From Ethanoligenens sp047722935 (lineage in GTDB: Bacteria > Bacillota > Clostridia > Oscillospirales > Ethanoligenentaceae), in the NCBI GenBank assembly GCA_047722935.1, contig JBDNZS010000008.1:7082-71081 (forward strand): a stretch of DNA of 64,000 bases. Reading direction: 5' to 3'. Shown piece by piece: positions 25,902 to 33,475 of the stretch. A model generated the notes under the pieces. The model was not told the origin of the DNA, did no database searches, and saw only the letters and a program-made list of their open reading frames with translations. The position numbers and the translations under genes are program-made. Each line of letters starts with the position of its first letter. The first letter of the stretch is position 1.

Positions 25902-27171
25902 CGACATTTCCTCCCAGCATGTTGAAATCGGTGAAAAATGCGGGATACGATTTGCGGATGGCCTCGGCACCCGCAATTTCGGCTTCACGGGAACTGTATG
26001 CCGCCGCGACCGAAAGTGCCATGACGATGCGGTGATCTCCTGCCCCGTCCAGCGTGGGTATGGTGCCGCCGGTTACCGCAGGTGCGGACAGCCCGCCATG
26101 GATGACCAACCCGTCCGGCAGCTCCTCAATCTGTGCCCCCAGTTTGCCCAGCCCCACCGCGATGGTGTGCAGGCGGTCGCTCTCTTTGATGCGTAGGCGC
26201 GCCGCGTTTTTGATGGTGGTGGTACCGGAAGCAAAACAGGCCGTCGCCGCCAGGATGGGAACGAGATCGGGAATCTGTGCCGCATCAATCTCAATGCCGT
26301 GCAAAGGCGCGGCGGCGGCGGAAACGGCGTCCGCTGTGCGGGTGATTTTAGCGCCGAACTGTTCCAGCAGATCAATTATTGCTTTGTCTCCCTGCTTGGA
26401 ATTGACGCGCATCCCATCAACGGTGACCGGTCCGCCCAGTGCGCCTGCCGCCAGCCAAAACGCGGCCTGTGACCAATCGCCTTCCACGGTGAAATCACGC
26501 GGCTGGTACTGCTGCGCGCCAGGAATATCATAACCGTTCGCAACAGGATGGATGGTAACGCCAAAATCCCGCAGCACATCCAGTGTGAGTTCAATGTAGC
26601 CGACCGATTCCAGTGGGGTGGTCAGACGAATCTGGCTGTTTCCGGACAGCAGTGGCAGAGCAAGCAGCAGACCGGTGATGAACTGCGAACTAACATTTCC
26701 GGGTAACGTAAAAGTACCGGGCCGGAGTGCGCCGCTGATGGTAAGAGGCAGACCGCTTTCGGTGCGGCAGTCAACTCCGGCTTTGGGCAAACAGTCGAGG
26801 TAGGGGCCAATGGGGCGTTGCGGCAGCCGGCCACGCCCTACAAAGGTAAAGTCGCCGCCGCAGACTGCGGCGATCGGGATGAGAAAGCGCAGTGTAGAAC
26901 CAGATTCCAAACAGTCGATTGTACCAGATAATGTACTATATGTATTTTTTCCATCCACCAAAAGTCCGTTTGCTTCGCTCTGAATGGAAGCCCCCAGTGC
27001 GCGCATGGCCCCAATGGTAGCCCGCATGTCATCGGACTCGGTAAATGGCGTGACACGGCAAGGCCCTTTAGCCAACGCGGCGCAGATAATGCCCCGGTGC
27101 GCGGCACTTTTGGAGGGCGGCGGTGTGACCGTGCCAATCAATGCTCCTGCGCGTATGCGTACGTGTCCCAT
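25882..27171 (-). CDS. aroA: 3-phosphoshikimate 1-carboxyvinyltransferase (EPSP synthase)
   Basis: AroA joins PEP to shikimate 3-phosphate. The 429-aa protein shows PPPSKSAAHRGII near residue 20 (substrate Lys/Ser/Arg), DCLESGSTLRFLIPI near 88 and the C-terminal RIKESDRLHTIAVGL. The ATG at 27171 follows GAGGAG; the longer frame has no ribosome site. A pair of hairpins and a possible internal promoter lie between aroB and this gene, so aroA-aroC-pheA may be partly independent of aroF-tyrA-aroB. Confidence 0.96.
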   Translation of the reverse strand: MGHVRIRAGALIGTVTPPPSKSAAHRGIICAALAKGPCRVTPFTESDDMRATIGAMRALGASIQSEANGLLVDGKNTYSTLSGTIDCLESGSTLRFLIPIAAVCGGDFTFVGRGRLPQRPIGPYLDCLPKAGVDCRTESGLPLTISGALRPGTFTLPGNVSSQFITGLLLALPLLSGNSQIRLTTPLESVGYIELTLDVLRDFGVTIHPVANGYDIPGAQQYQPRDFTVEGDWSQAAFWLAAGALGGPVTVDGMRVNSKQGDKAIIDLLEQFGAKITRTADAVSAAAAPLHGIEIDAAQIPDLVPILAATACFASGTTTIKNAARLRIKESDRLHTIAVGLGKLGAQIEELPDGLVIHGGLSAPAVTGGTIPTLDGAGDHRIVMALSVAAAYSSREAEIAGAEAIRKSYPAFFTDFNMLGGNVDVFNLG

Positions 27172-27282
27172 GATAAAACTCCTCGTATTTTTACTATCTA
27201 TTTTACCGATTATAATCGGATTTGCCTCGTTTTTGTCAGATGCTGCCAACTAAACGGGAGCGGAGGCAGCCGCTTTTATAAT

Positions 27283-27288
27283 AGTATA
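27283..27288 (-). promoter_or_regulatory. Possible internal promoter before aroA
   Basis: On the minus strand TGGTATACT forms an extended -10 box about 110 bp before aroA. A TTGACA lies farther upstream, inside the palindrome arm, and pairs at 17 bp with TAAAAA rather than with this box. Either arrangement would drive aroA-aroC-pheA separately. Confidence 0.4.
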
Positions 27289-27316
27289 CCATGTTTTTAT
27301 CCTGCCGTGTGTATGT

Positions 27317-27356
27317 TGTCAAAAACCGAACGGAATATTCCGTTCGGTTTTTGACA
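27317..27356 (-). terminator. 40-bp perfect palindrome between aroB and aroA
   Basis: The two 20-bp halves are exact reverse complements with no loop. The core is CCGAACGGAATATTCCGTTC, flanked by AAAA/TTTT and TGTC/GACA. As RNA it forms a strong hairpin followed by TTTTTG on either strand, so it should act as a terminator. A second hairpin, CGGCAGTT/AACTGCCG (27370-27391), lies just upstream in the direction of transcription. Confidence 0.75.
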
Positions 27357-27361
27357 GAAAA

Positions 27362-27392
27362 AACGGTGCGGCAGTTTTGAGAACTGCCGTCA
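27362..27392 (-). terminator. Terminator-like hairpin after aroB
   Basis: On the minus strand ACGGCAGTT pairs with AACTGCCG around CTCA/AA, and TTTTTT follows after five bases. Together with the palindrome it gives two stop signals in series inside the aromatic cluster. Confidence 0.6.
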
Positions 27393-27395
27393 AAA

Positions 27396-28451
27396 TCACA
27401 ATCCCAAAAAAGCGGGCAAATCTGTGATTGGCAGGGTGTGAACGAATGCGTCCCCGATGCCATGCAGCAGTACAAGATTGATATTGCCGCCCGCGCGCTT
27501 TTTATCATTCTGCGCAGCGTGTACCACGTTGATTAATGGAAGCGGGTAGTCGATGGGCAGATGATATTTTGTAAGCAGTGTATCAATCTGTGTCACCGTG
27601 CCGGCGGGGGTCAGCCCGTTTTTTTCCGCATACCGTGTGATGAGGTGCATCCCGACAGCCACCGCCGCGCCATGGCTTATGCCGTTGTAATGCAGGCATT
27701 TTTCCACTGCGTGGCCCAGTGTGTGCCCGAAATTGAGCAGCATCCGCTCCCCTTTTTCGCGCTCATCGTGTTCCACTACATCACGTTTGATTTTGACATT
27801 TTCCGCAATGATTGCGGGCAGCGCGGCAGGAAGATCGTCACAGGCGGCCAACTGGTCATACAACGGCCGGCTGCGGATACAGGCGTGCTTAACAATTTCG
27901 CCCATGCCGCAGGCAATATTTTCAGCGTCCAATGTGTGCAGCACATCGGGGTCGCAGATCACCATGCGCGGCTGCCAAAAAGCGCCCGCCAGATTTTTTC
28001 CTTCCGGCAGATCGACTGCCGTTTTGCCGCCCACCGATGAATCCACCTGCGCCAGCAAGGTAGTGGGTACTTGTATGAAATCCACACCGCGCATGTAGGT
28101 AGCGGCGGCGAACCCTGCCGCATCACCTACCACGCCGCCGCCCAGCGCAATCACAAGGTCGGCGCGTGTGAGGTCGCTTTGTGCGAAAAAGGAATAAAGC
28201 GCCAGCAGCGTCTGCATGTTTTTGGATGCTTCCCCTGCCTCGAAAGCGTAAAGTGGTGCCTCAAACCCCGCCGCTTCAAGGCTGGCGCGTACCTGTGCGC
28301 CATAAAGCGGACCGACGTTGGTGTCGGTGACGATGACGGCTTTTTTCGTGCGCGCAACGCCTACTGCCAGAGACCCAATATCGTTTAGAATGCCGCGCCC
28401 GAGATGAATATCATACGGGCGCCCGGTTTGTACCGGTATGATTTCTGTCAT
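27396..28451 (-). CDS. aroB: 3-dehydroquinate synthase
   Basis: AroB cyclises DAHP to dehydroquinate with NAD and a divalent metal. The 351-aa protein has ALGGGVVGDAAGFAAATYMRG (NAD-binding Gly-rich segment, about 96-116), VPTTLLAQVDSSVGGKTAVD (about 121-140), and metal-ligand regions near ERMLLNFGHTLGHAVE and NGISHGAAVAVGMH. Two starts are possible: ATG 28451 (used) and ATG 28463, which is too close to AAAGGA. It follows tyrA after about 40 bp and precedes two terminator-like hairpins. Confidence 0.95.
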   Translation of the reverse strand: MTEIIPVQTGRPYDIHLGRGILNDIGSLAVGVARTKKAVIVTDTNVGPLYGAQVRASLEAAGFEAPLYAFEAGEASKNMQTLLALYSFFAQSDLTRADLVIALGGGVVGDAAGFAAATYMRGVDFIQVPTTLLAQVDSSVGGKTAVDLPEGKNLAGAFWQPRMVICDPDVLHTLDAENIACGMGEIVKHACIRSRPLYDQLAACDDLPAALPAIIAENVKIKRDVVEHDEREKGERMLLNFGHTLGHAVEKCLHYNGISHGAAVAVGMHLITRYAEKNGLTPAGTVTQIDTLLTKYHLPIDYPLPLINVVHAAQNDKKRAGGNINLVLLHGIGDAFVHTLPITDLPAFLGL

Positions 28452-28494
28452 TTGGTTCCGCATGTCCTTTCTGTATGTGGCAAGCACAGATTGG

Positions 28495-29355
28495 TCAGGA
28501 GTTGCCTGTTCCGTCCCGGTCTTTACGTTTCCGTGCTTGTTTGAGCAGTGTTTCCAGAGCGTTCCGGTCATCAGCCGCCACCGCATCCCGTAGGATCTGC
28601 AGATGGTTAATCATCTCGTCCATCTCGGCACAGAACGCATCCTTGTTCTCCAAAAACAATTCCGCCCAAAGCGTGGGATTGATGTGTGCCACGCGCGATA
28701 CATCCCGATAGCTGCCCGCCGAATAACCTTTGTGGTCTGGACAGGACGAGCTGAGGACATAGGCACAGGCCAGCGCGTGCGGCAGTTGGGAGGTGAAGGC
28801 AATCATTCGGTCATGATGCGCCGGGTTGGTCACCACCACCTGTGCAAAGCCCAAACGGTGCAGTAATTGCTCCAGCGGGGCAATCTGCGGTAGGTCTGAT
28901 GCGGGCGGGGTGAGCAGAAAACTAGCACCGGCAAACAGGTCGGCACGCGCGGCGCGAAATCCGCCGAACTCGCTGCCTGCCATGGGATGCCCGCCGATGA
29001 ATGTAAAGCCGCTTGCTTCCGCAATCGGGGTCAATTCCTCTACGATGCGGCCCTTGATGCCGCAACAATCCACCACCACGCAGCCCTTTTTAAAGCGAGC
29101 CGCATTTTCGCGTACAAAGCCGATGGCCGCGTCGGGGTAAAGCGCGATGAAAACAATATCCGCGCCGAACAATTTGTCCGGTAAGGCGGACGCTGGGATG
29201 CCCTCCGCGTTAGCCGCCAGAACGGTGTCTTCGTCAAGGTCAAACCCAGCCACCTGTACGCCGGTTTGCCGGAGCGCCAGAGCAAGCGAACCGCCGATTA
29301 GCCCTAAACCGGCCACACCCGCGCGGGAAAACGGAACATCAGATGCTTCTTTCAT
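28495..29355 (-). CDS. tyrA: Prephenate dehydrogenase
   Basis: TyrA oxidises prephenate to 4-hydroxyphenylpyruvate, the Tyr branch. The 286-aa protein has the N-terminal Rossmann loop GVAGLGLIGGSLALALR, the substrate region GGHPMAGSEFGGFRAAR (about 118-134), and SQLPHALACAYV. There is no C-terminal ACT domain, so Tyr feedback by that route is not expected. The ATG at 29355 lacks a good ribosome site and lies 13 nt after the aroF stop, so translation probably depends on coupling to aroF. Confidence 0.92.
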   Translation of the reverse strand: MKEASDVPFSRAGVAGLGLIGGSLALALRQTGVQVAGFDLDEDTVLAANAEGIPASALPDKLFGADIVFIALYPDAAIGFVRENAARFKKGCVVVDCCGIKGRIVEELTPIAEASGFTFIGGHPMAGSEFGGFRAARADLFAGASFLLTPPASDLPQIAPLEQLLHRLGFAQVVVTNPAHHDRMIAFTSQLPHALACAYVLSSSCPDHKGYSAGSYRDVSRVAHINPTLWAELFLENKDAFCAEMDEMINHLQILRDAVAADDRNALETLLKQARKRKDRDGTGNS

Positions 29356-29368
29356 ATGAAGGAGCCGT

Positions 29369-30379
29369 TTACAGAGTGCGGTCGACAACCTGCGCGAGCG
29401 GCGCAAGGCGATTCATAATGCCGTCGAACTGGTCGGGCGTGAGGGACTGCGCGCCGTCGGAGAGGGCTTTTGCGGGGTTGTTGTGCACTTCGATCATCAG
29501 ACCGTCAGCACCGGCGGCAACGGAGGCTTTGCTCAGCGGCTCCACCATCCAGGGCAGGCCTGCCGCGTGGCTGGGGTCAATGATGATCGGCAGGTGGGAA
29601 AGACGTTTGAGCACCGGGATGGCGGAGATGTCCAGCGTGTTGCGGGTGAACGTCTCGTAGGTGCGGATGCCGCGCTCGCAGAGGATAACTTTTTCATTGC
29701 CGCGGCTCATAATGTATTCCGCGCTCATCAGCATTTCCTCATAGGTGTTTGCAAGACCACGTTTGAGCAGGATGGGTTTGTCCGTTTTACCCAGTTCCTT
29801 GAGCAGTTCAAAGTTCTGCATACTGCGCGCGCCAACCTGAATAACGTCCACATCGGAGAACAGGTCGAGGTCTTCGGTGTTCATGATCTCGGTCACGATG
29901 GGCAGACCGGTTTCTTTGCGCGCGATGCGGAGAAGTTCCAGTCCTTCGGCGTGCAGACCCTGGAACGAGTACGGCGAGGTGCGGGGTTTGAACGCGCCGC
30001 CGCGCAGGAAGGTGGCGCCCGCCGCCTTGACGCGTTTGGCTACTTCGATGATCTGTTCCTCGCACTCTACCGAGCAGGGGCCCGCGATGACGGTCAGTTT
30101 TTTACCGCCGATGATGTGGTCGCCCACTTTGATTTCGGTATTGTCGGGATGAAACTTGCGGTTGGCCTTTTTGTATGGCTCTTGCACGCGCTTGACAGAG
30201 TCGACGGCTTCCTGTGCTTGCACGGCAGTAATATCAATCGAGGAAGTATCCCCCAGCAGACCGAGAATGGTGGTCTGTGTCCCCTCTGTAACGCTCACTT
30301 TAACACCAAATCCTTCTAAAAATTGTTTCAGTTCGCCTTGCTTGTCTTTGGTTACACCGTTTTTCAATACCACGATCAT
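29369..30379 (-). CDS. aroF: 3-deoxy-7-phosphoheptulonate synthase (DAHP synthase, type I-beta)
   Basis: This enzyme condenses PEP and erythrose 4-phosphate, the first step to aromatic amino acids. The 336-aa protein has an N-terminal ferredoxin-like regulatory domain (MIVVLKNGVTKDKQG, about 1-70), which in relatives binds Tyr or Phe. The barrel follows, with VIAGPCSVEC (about 98-107), LRGGAFKPRTSPYSFQG and IIIDPSHAAG. The ATG at 30379 has GGAGGG at 7 nt. It is the first structural gene after the leader-peptide attenuator, so both enzyme activity and transcription seem tuned to aromatic amino acids. Confidence 0.95.
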   Translation of the reverse strand: MIVVLKNGVTKDKQGELKQFLEGFGVKVSVTEGTQTTILGLLGDTSSIDITAVQAQEAVDSVKRVQEPYKKANRKFHPDNTEIKVGDHIIGGKKLTVIAGPCSVECEEQIIEVAKRVKAAGATFLRGGAFKPRTSPYSFQGLHAEGLELLRIARKETGLPIVTEIMNTEDLDLFSDVDVIQVGARSMQNFELLKELGKTDKPILLKRGLANTYEEMLMSAEYIMSRGNEKVILCERGIRTYETFTRNTLDISAIPVLKRLSHLPIIIDPSHAAGLPWMVEPLSKASVAAGADGLMIEVHNNPAKALSDGAQSLTPDQFDGIMNRLAPLAQVVDRTL

Positions 30380-30419
30380 ATTCAAACCCTCCGATGGCTT
30401 GGCACTTGCCCCTGCGCGC

Positions 30420-30452
30420 AAAATAAAAGGAGGCTCATTTCCATGAGCCCCC
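30420..30452 (-). terminator. Attenuator terminator before aroF
   Basis: On the minus strand GGGGGCTCAT pairs with ATGAGCCTCC around GGAA (10 bp with one G-U) and runs into TTTTATTTT. It lies about 40 nt after the leader reading frame and about 40 nt before aroF. Its 5' arm holds CTCATGG, complementary to CCATGAG at the leader stop codon. Confidence 0.9.
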
Positions 30453-30488
30453 GCAGGTGTTCAGCGTATCAATCGTGGCGATACATCC

Positions 30489-30584
30489 TCATGGTTTTGC
30501 ATATGTGCAGCACAAAGAACCGGTGCTAAAGTAAAAGCCCGGAAAAAATGTGCCGTAAAATGCAAAGACCTTACTGGAAACCAT
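30489..30584 (-). CDS. Phe/Tyr-rich leader peptide of the aroF operon
   Basis: A 31-codon frame runs from ATG 30584-30582 to TGA 30491-30489, with AGGGAGG at 7-8 nt before the ATG and a consensus promoter upstream. Residues 6-19 are VFAFYGTFFPGFYF. In all there are six Phe (TTT) and three Tyr codons in 31, and no Trp codon. The stop codon lies inside CCATGAG (30494-30488), which can pair with CTCATGG in the terminator's 5' arm. A hairpin AGCAC/GTGCT within codons 20-26 could act as a pause site. This fits classical attenuation: ribosome stalling at Phe/Tyr codons frees CCATGAG to form the antiterminator, whereas a ribosome at the stop codon masks it. Confidence 0.85.
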   Translation of the reverse strand: MVSSKVFAFYGTFFPGFYFSTGSLCCTYAKP

Positions 30585-30616
30585 GAGATGTACCTCCCTC
30601 TTTTTGAACTGACTTT

Positions 30617-30645
30617 ATCTTAAAGCAAACGCGCGCAATTGTCAA
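30617..30645 (-). promoter_or_regulatory. Promoter of the aroF attenuator leader
   Basis: On the minus strand TTGACA (30645-30640), 17 bp and TAAGAT (30622-30617) give a start about 25-30 nt before the leader peptide ATG. Confidence 0.88.
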
Positions 30646-30729
30646 TAGAAAATTTGGGATTTTAACATCTAAAAGCCCTAAAGTTTTTTGCACACGGTAA
30701 AATAGTGGTACCTTTACGGTTCGGCTGGC

Positions 30730-31290
30730 TTAAAAGAGGTCGGTTGGCGGCTCCGGTTCCAGACCTGCGCAAAAATCCGGCAGATTCTGTACGGCCTGCC
30801 AGACGCGCTCAGCCATTTGAGATACCGGGAGGTCTCCACGGTTTTCTACCACCAGATCGGCGGCGGCACGGTAGAACGGCAGGCGCTTTTTGTAGAGTTC
30901 GCGCAGGGCGCGTCCGCGGTCAGGCGCATTGAGCAGCGGGCGGGAGCGGTCACCGTGCAGGCGCTTCTGCACCACATACAACGGCACATCAAGCAAAACA
31001 ATCACGCCGCCCTTGCGAAACGCCCGCACATTTTCAGCGCGCATGACAGCACCGCCGCCGGTCGCGATGATCTGCCCGCTTTGCCTGGAAAGTGAGGCTG
31101 CCGCTCGTTTTTCCAATTCCCGAAAATAGGCTTCCCCTTTTTCGCGGAAAATGGCGGAGACCCGTTTGCCTTCCTGTTTCTCGATATAGCGATCCATGTC
31201 TACAAACCGCGCACCGGTCAGGGCTGCCATTGCCGCGCCCACGCTCGATTTGCCGCTGCCCATGAAGCCGCAGAGCACCACGTTTTTCAT
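30730..31290 (-). CDS. aroK: Shikimate kinase
   Basis: AroK phosphorylates shikimate at O3. The 186-aa protein has Walker A GFMGSGKSSVG (about 8-18), the shikimate-binding VDMDRYIEK and AIFREKGEAYFRELE, and the TGGGAVM loop (about 78-84); SRPLL is in the lid region. The C-terminus is about 15 residues longer than usual. It starts three bases after the aroE stop, so the two are coupled. The aroF promoter begins about 85 bp after its end. Confidence 0.95.
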   Translation of the reverse strand: MKNVVLCGFMGSGKSSVGAAMAALTGARFVDMDRYIEKQEGKRVSAIFREKGEAYFRELEKRAAASLSRQSGQIIATGGGAVMRAENVRAFRKGGVIVLLDVPLYVVQKRLHGDRSRPLLNAPDRGRALRELYKKRLPFYRAAADLVVENRGDLPVSQMAERVWQAVQNLPDFCAGLEPEPPTDLF

Positions 31291-31293
31291 CGT

Positions 31294-32133
31294 TTATGCA
31301 AAATGCTCCTTTATGTAAGCGGCCATGTCGTGGCACAGCGTGTCAATGTCTTCGGGTGAAAACGTCTTCCCTGTCCAGATCTCCTGTGCGGCGGCGGCCT
31401 GCCACACCAACATGGCCAGTCCGTTTTGCACTTTTGCACCCGCTGCGCGTACCCGTGAGAGCAGGGCGGTTTCTGTCGGATTATAGATTGTGTCAAACAC
31501 GGCACGTGCCGAACGTGCAACATTCAGTGGCACGGGGATGTCCTTTATGTCCGGGTACATGCCGACCGGTGTGCCGTTGAGGATCAGGTCGAAACTGCCG
31601 CTGAGGTAGGCCAGCGCAGACGGCTCGACGCGGCTGCCCGGATAACGTGCGGTAAGCTCGTCCGCAAACGCGGATGCTTTGCCATAGGTGCGCGCGCCTA
31701 CGGTAAGGGCACAACCACGCTCCAACGCTTCGCAAGCCATCATGTGTGCGACCCCGCCCGTTCCGCAAAGCAGGACGTTGCCCGTGAGCGGAATATCCGC
31801 CTGTGTGAGGGCGCGCAGAAATCCAGTCACATCGGTGTTGAAGCCTGTCAGGCCGTTCCCGGTGCGTTTAATGGTGTTCACTGCACCATACCGTGCCGCG
31901 CGTCCATCCACCATATCGAGCAGCGGCAAAAGCGATTGCTTATAAGGAATAGTAACGTTGAAGCCGTCCAGTGCGCGCAGGGCGGGCAGGTGGTTTTCCA
32001 GCTCTTCCGGGGGGAAATCCATCAGCTCATAGCTTCCCTGCGTACCGGAAAGCGCGAACAGACGCCGATGAACCTCCGGGGAGATGCTGTGGCCAAGTGG
32101 ATGGCCGATGAGGCCGCATGTAAATTGACCCAT
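31294..32133 (-). CDS. aroE: Shikimate dehydrogenase (NADP+)
   Basis: AroE reduces 3-dehydroshikimate. The 279-aa protein has GHPLGHSISPEVHRRLF (about 10-26; shikimate Ser residues), FNVTIPYKQSLLPL with the catalytic Lys, the NADP loop LLCGTGGVAHM (about 121-131) and NGTPVGMYP. ATG has GGAGGAATTTAC upstream. aroE-aroK form a separate two-gene unit ahead of the attenuated aroF operon. Dehydroquinase (aroD/aroQ), needed between AroB and AroE, is not found in this window. Confidence 0.95.
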   Translation of the reverse strand: MGQFTCGLIGHPLGHSISPEVHRRLFALSGTQGSYELMDFPPEELENHLPALRALDGFNVTIPYKQSLLPLLDMVDGRAARYGAVNTIKRTGNGLTGFNTDVTGFLRALTQADIPLTGNVLLCGTGGVAHMMACEALERGCALTVGARTYGKASAFADELTARYPGSRVEPSALAYLSGSFDLILNGTPVGMYPDIKDIPVPLNVARSARAVFDTIYNPTETALLSRVRAAGAKVQNGLAMLVWQAAAAQEIWTGKTFSPEDIDTLCHDMAAYIKEHFA

Positions 32134-32263
32134 GTAAATTCCTCCGATATCAATTTATAGGAGATGGTTGAAATTGCTGGTTGCGGGGTGTTTTAGGCAC
32201 AAATGTTACGTAAAACAGCAACTGCGTCCTTCAGCAAAATGTACGGTAAGGCGGGTGATTATG

Positions 32264-32290
32264 AAAAAACCGCCATGACGCAATGACGGT
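32264..32290 (-). terminator. Terminator after fabD
   Basis: On the minus strand ACCGTCAT pairs with ATGGCGGT (one G-U) around a 6-nt loop, followed by TTTTTTC. Confidence 0.75.
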
Positions 32291-32351
32291 TAAAAATATG
32301 TCGTATGTAAATATGAAGATAACCGTGAGAAGTATTATGTTCAGTGCATGG

Positions 32352-33275
32352 TCAAGATTTGAGTGCGCGCAGGCATTTTTCGATTTTTGCGCTGTCATCC
32401 AACGGAAACGTGCGGGCGCCCTTGATACCCTTGCGGATAAAGCTGCAAAGGGTTTTGCCTGGTCCCAGTTCTAAAAAGGTGTCGAATCCTGCCGCTTCCA
32501 GGGCGGTCATCTCATTTGAGAACCGCACAGGGCTGACCATCTGCCGCCGCAGATAATCCGGGATGTTGTCTGTATCCAGAGCGCCGCCTGTCACGTTGGA
32601 ATAAAGTGGAAACGCGGGCACGGCGAACGAAAATCTCTGAATCGTCTTGTGGAAAGAGGCGGACGCGGATGCCATCAGTTCGGAATGGAATGCCGCATTC
32701 ACCGCGAGCCGCACAGTCTTTGCACCGCCTGCCTGTAGGGCCGCCGCCGCCGTTGTCGCCGCCGCTTCTTCCCCCGCGATGACAATCTGGCCGGGGCAGT
32801 TGTAATTGACCGGGGCAACATAACCGGGCGCGGCGGTGCAGGCGGCTTCGACGACGCTCTCTTCCGCGCCGAGCACGGCGAACATCGTGCCACCGGTTTC
32901 CTCAGCGGCGTTCTGCATAGCTTTTGCACGTGCGTCGATCACCGCGAATCCGGTGGCGGTGTCCATTGCGCCCGCAGCAGCCAGCGCCGACACCTCTCCG
33001 AGCGAGAAACCCGCTCCTGCGTCCGGCGCCACATTGTTCTCTTTTAAGACGGCAAAGACGGCGAGGGAGAGTGTGTAGATGAGCGGTTGTGAAACGGCGG
33101 TCTTGGACAGTGTTTCTGCATCGCCGTCCCGCGAGAGGGCCAGTACGTCAAAGCCCAATGCTTCAGATGCCTGCGCGTAAACACGCGCGGCAGATGAAAA
33201 GTGTGTACACAGGTCCACACCCATACCAGGGTACTGTGCGCCCTGGCCGGAAAATAAAAAGGCTGTTTTTCCCAA
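32352..33275 (-). CDS. fabD: Malonyl-CoA:ACP transacylase
   Basis: FabD charges ACP with malonate. The 307-aa protein begins GKTAFLFSGQGAQYPGM, has the nucleophile in GFSLGEVSAL (Ser about residue 90), an Arg in DARAKAMQ and the catalytic His in NAAFHSELM. The start is a TTG at 33275, because GGAGG lies 9 nt before it; the upstream TTG precedes that site. Unlike the usual Firmicute order, fabD is transcribed away from fabH and the other fatty-acid genes. Confidence 0.94.
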   Translation of the reverse strand: MGKTAFLFSGQGAQYPGMGVDLCTHFSSAARVYAQASEALGFDVLALSRDGDAETLSKTAVSQPLIYTLSLAVFAVLKENNVAPDAGAGFSLGEVSALAAAGAMDTATGFAVIDARAKAMQNAAEETGGTMFAVLGAEESVVEAACTAAPGYVAPVNYNCPGQIVIAGEEAAATTAAAALQAGGAKTVRLAVNAAFHSELMASASASFHKTIQRFSFAVPAFPLYSNVTGGALDTDNIPDYLRRQMVSPVRFSNEMTALEAAGFDTFLELGPGKTLCSFIRKGIKGARTFPLDDSAKIEKCLRALKS

Positions 33276-33326
33276 TTTGTATTGCCTCCGCAAATAAGTA
33301 TAGGACTGTTTGCCCGGCGGCGCGTC

Positions 33327-33355
33327 TTGACAAATCGCCCAAACCCATATAAGAT
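33327..33355 (+). promoter_or_regulatory. Promoter of the fabH operon
   Basis: TTGACA (33327-33332), 17 bp and TAAGAT (33350-33355) precede fabH by about 120 bp. I see no FapR-type box; a TTGATGCAATCA-like partial dyad near 33418-33430 could be a regulator site. Confidence 0.8.
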
Positions 33356-33475
33356 TGGAATGATGAGCATTGTCCGACTGTGGATAAATGCATGTTGCGC
33401 TGTTGTAATATTCAAAATGATTGCATCAATACTCACTATAACATAACAGATAACAGTGCGCAAGGGGGGAACATC

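Noticed and set aside
27317..27356. PurR operator (paired CCGAAC boxes) in the palindrome before aroA
   Set aside because: CCGAAC and GTTCGG are present but the two halves are separated by only 8 bp instead of about 16, and the site lies between aromatic genes with T runs; a terminator is the simpler reading.
30646..30729. T-box or riboswitch between aroK and the aroF promoter
   Set aside because: No T-box sequence (TGGNACC.. in a conserved context) or specifier stem could be found; the short gap only holds A/T-rich sequence upstream of the promoter.
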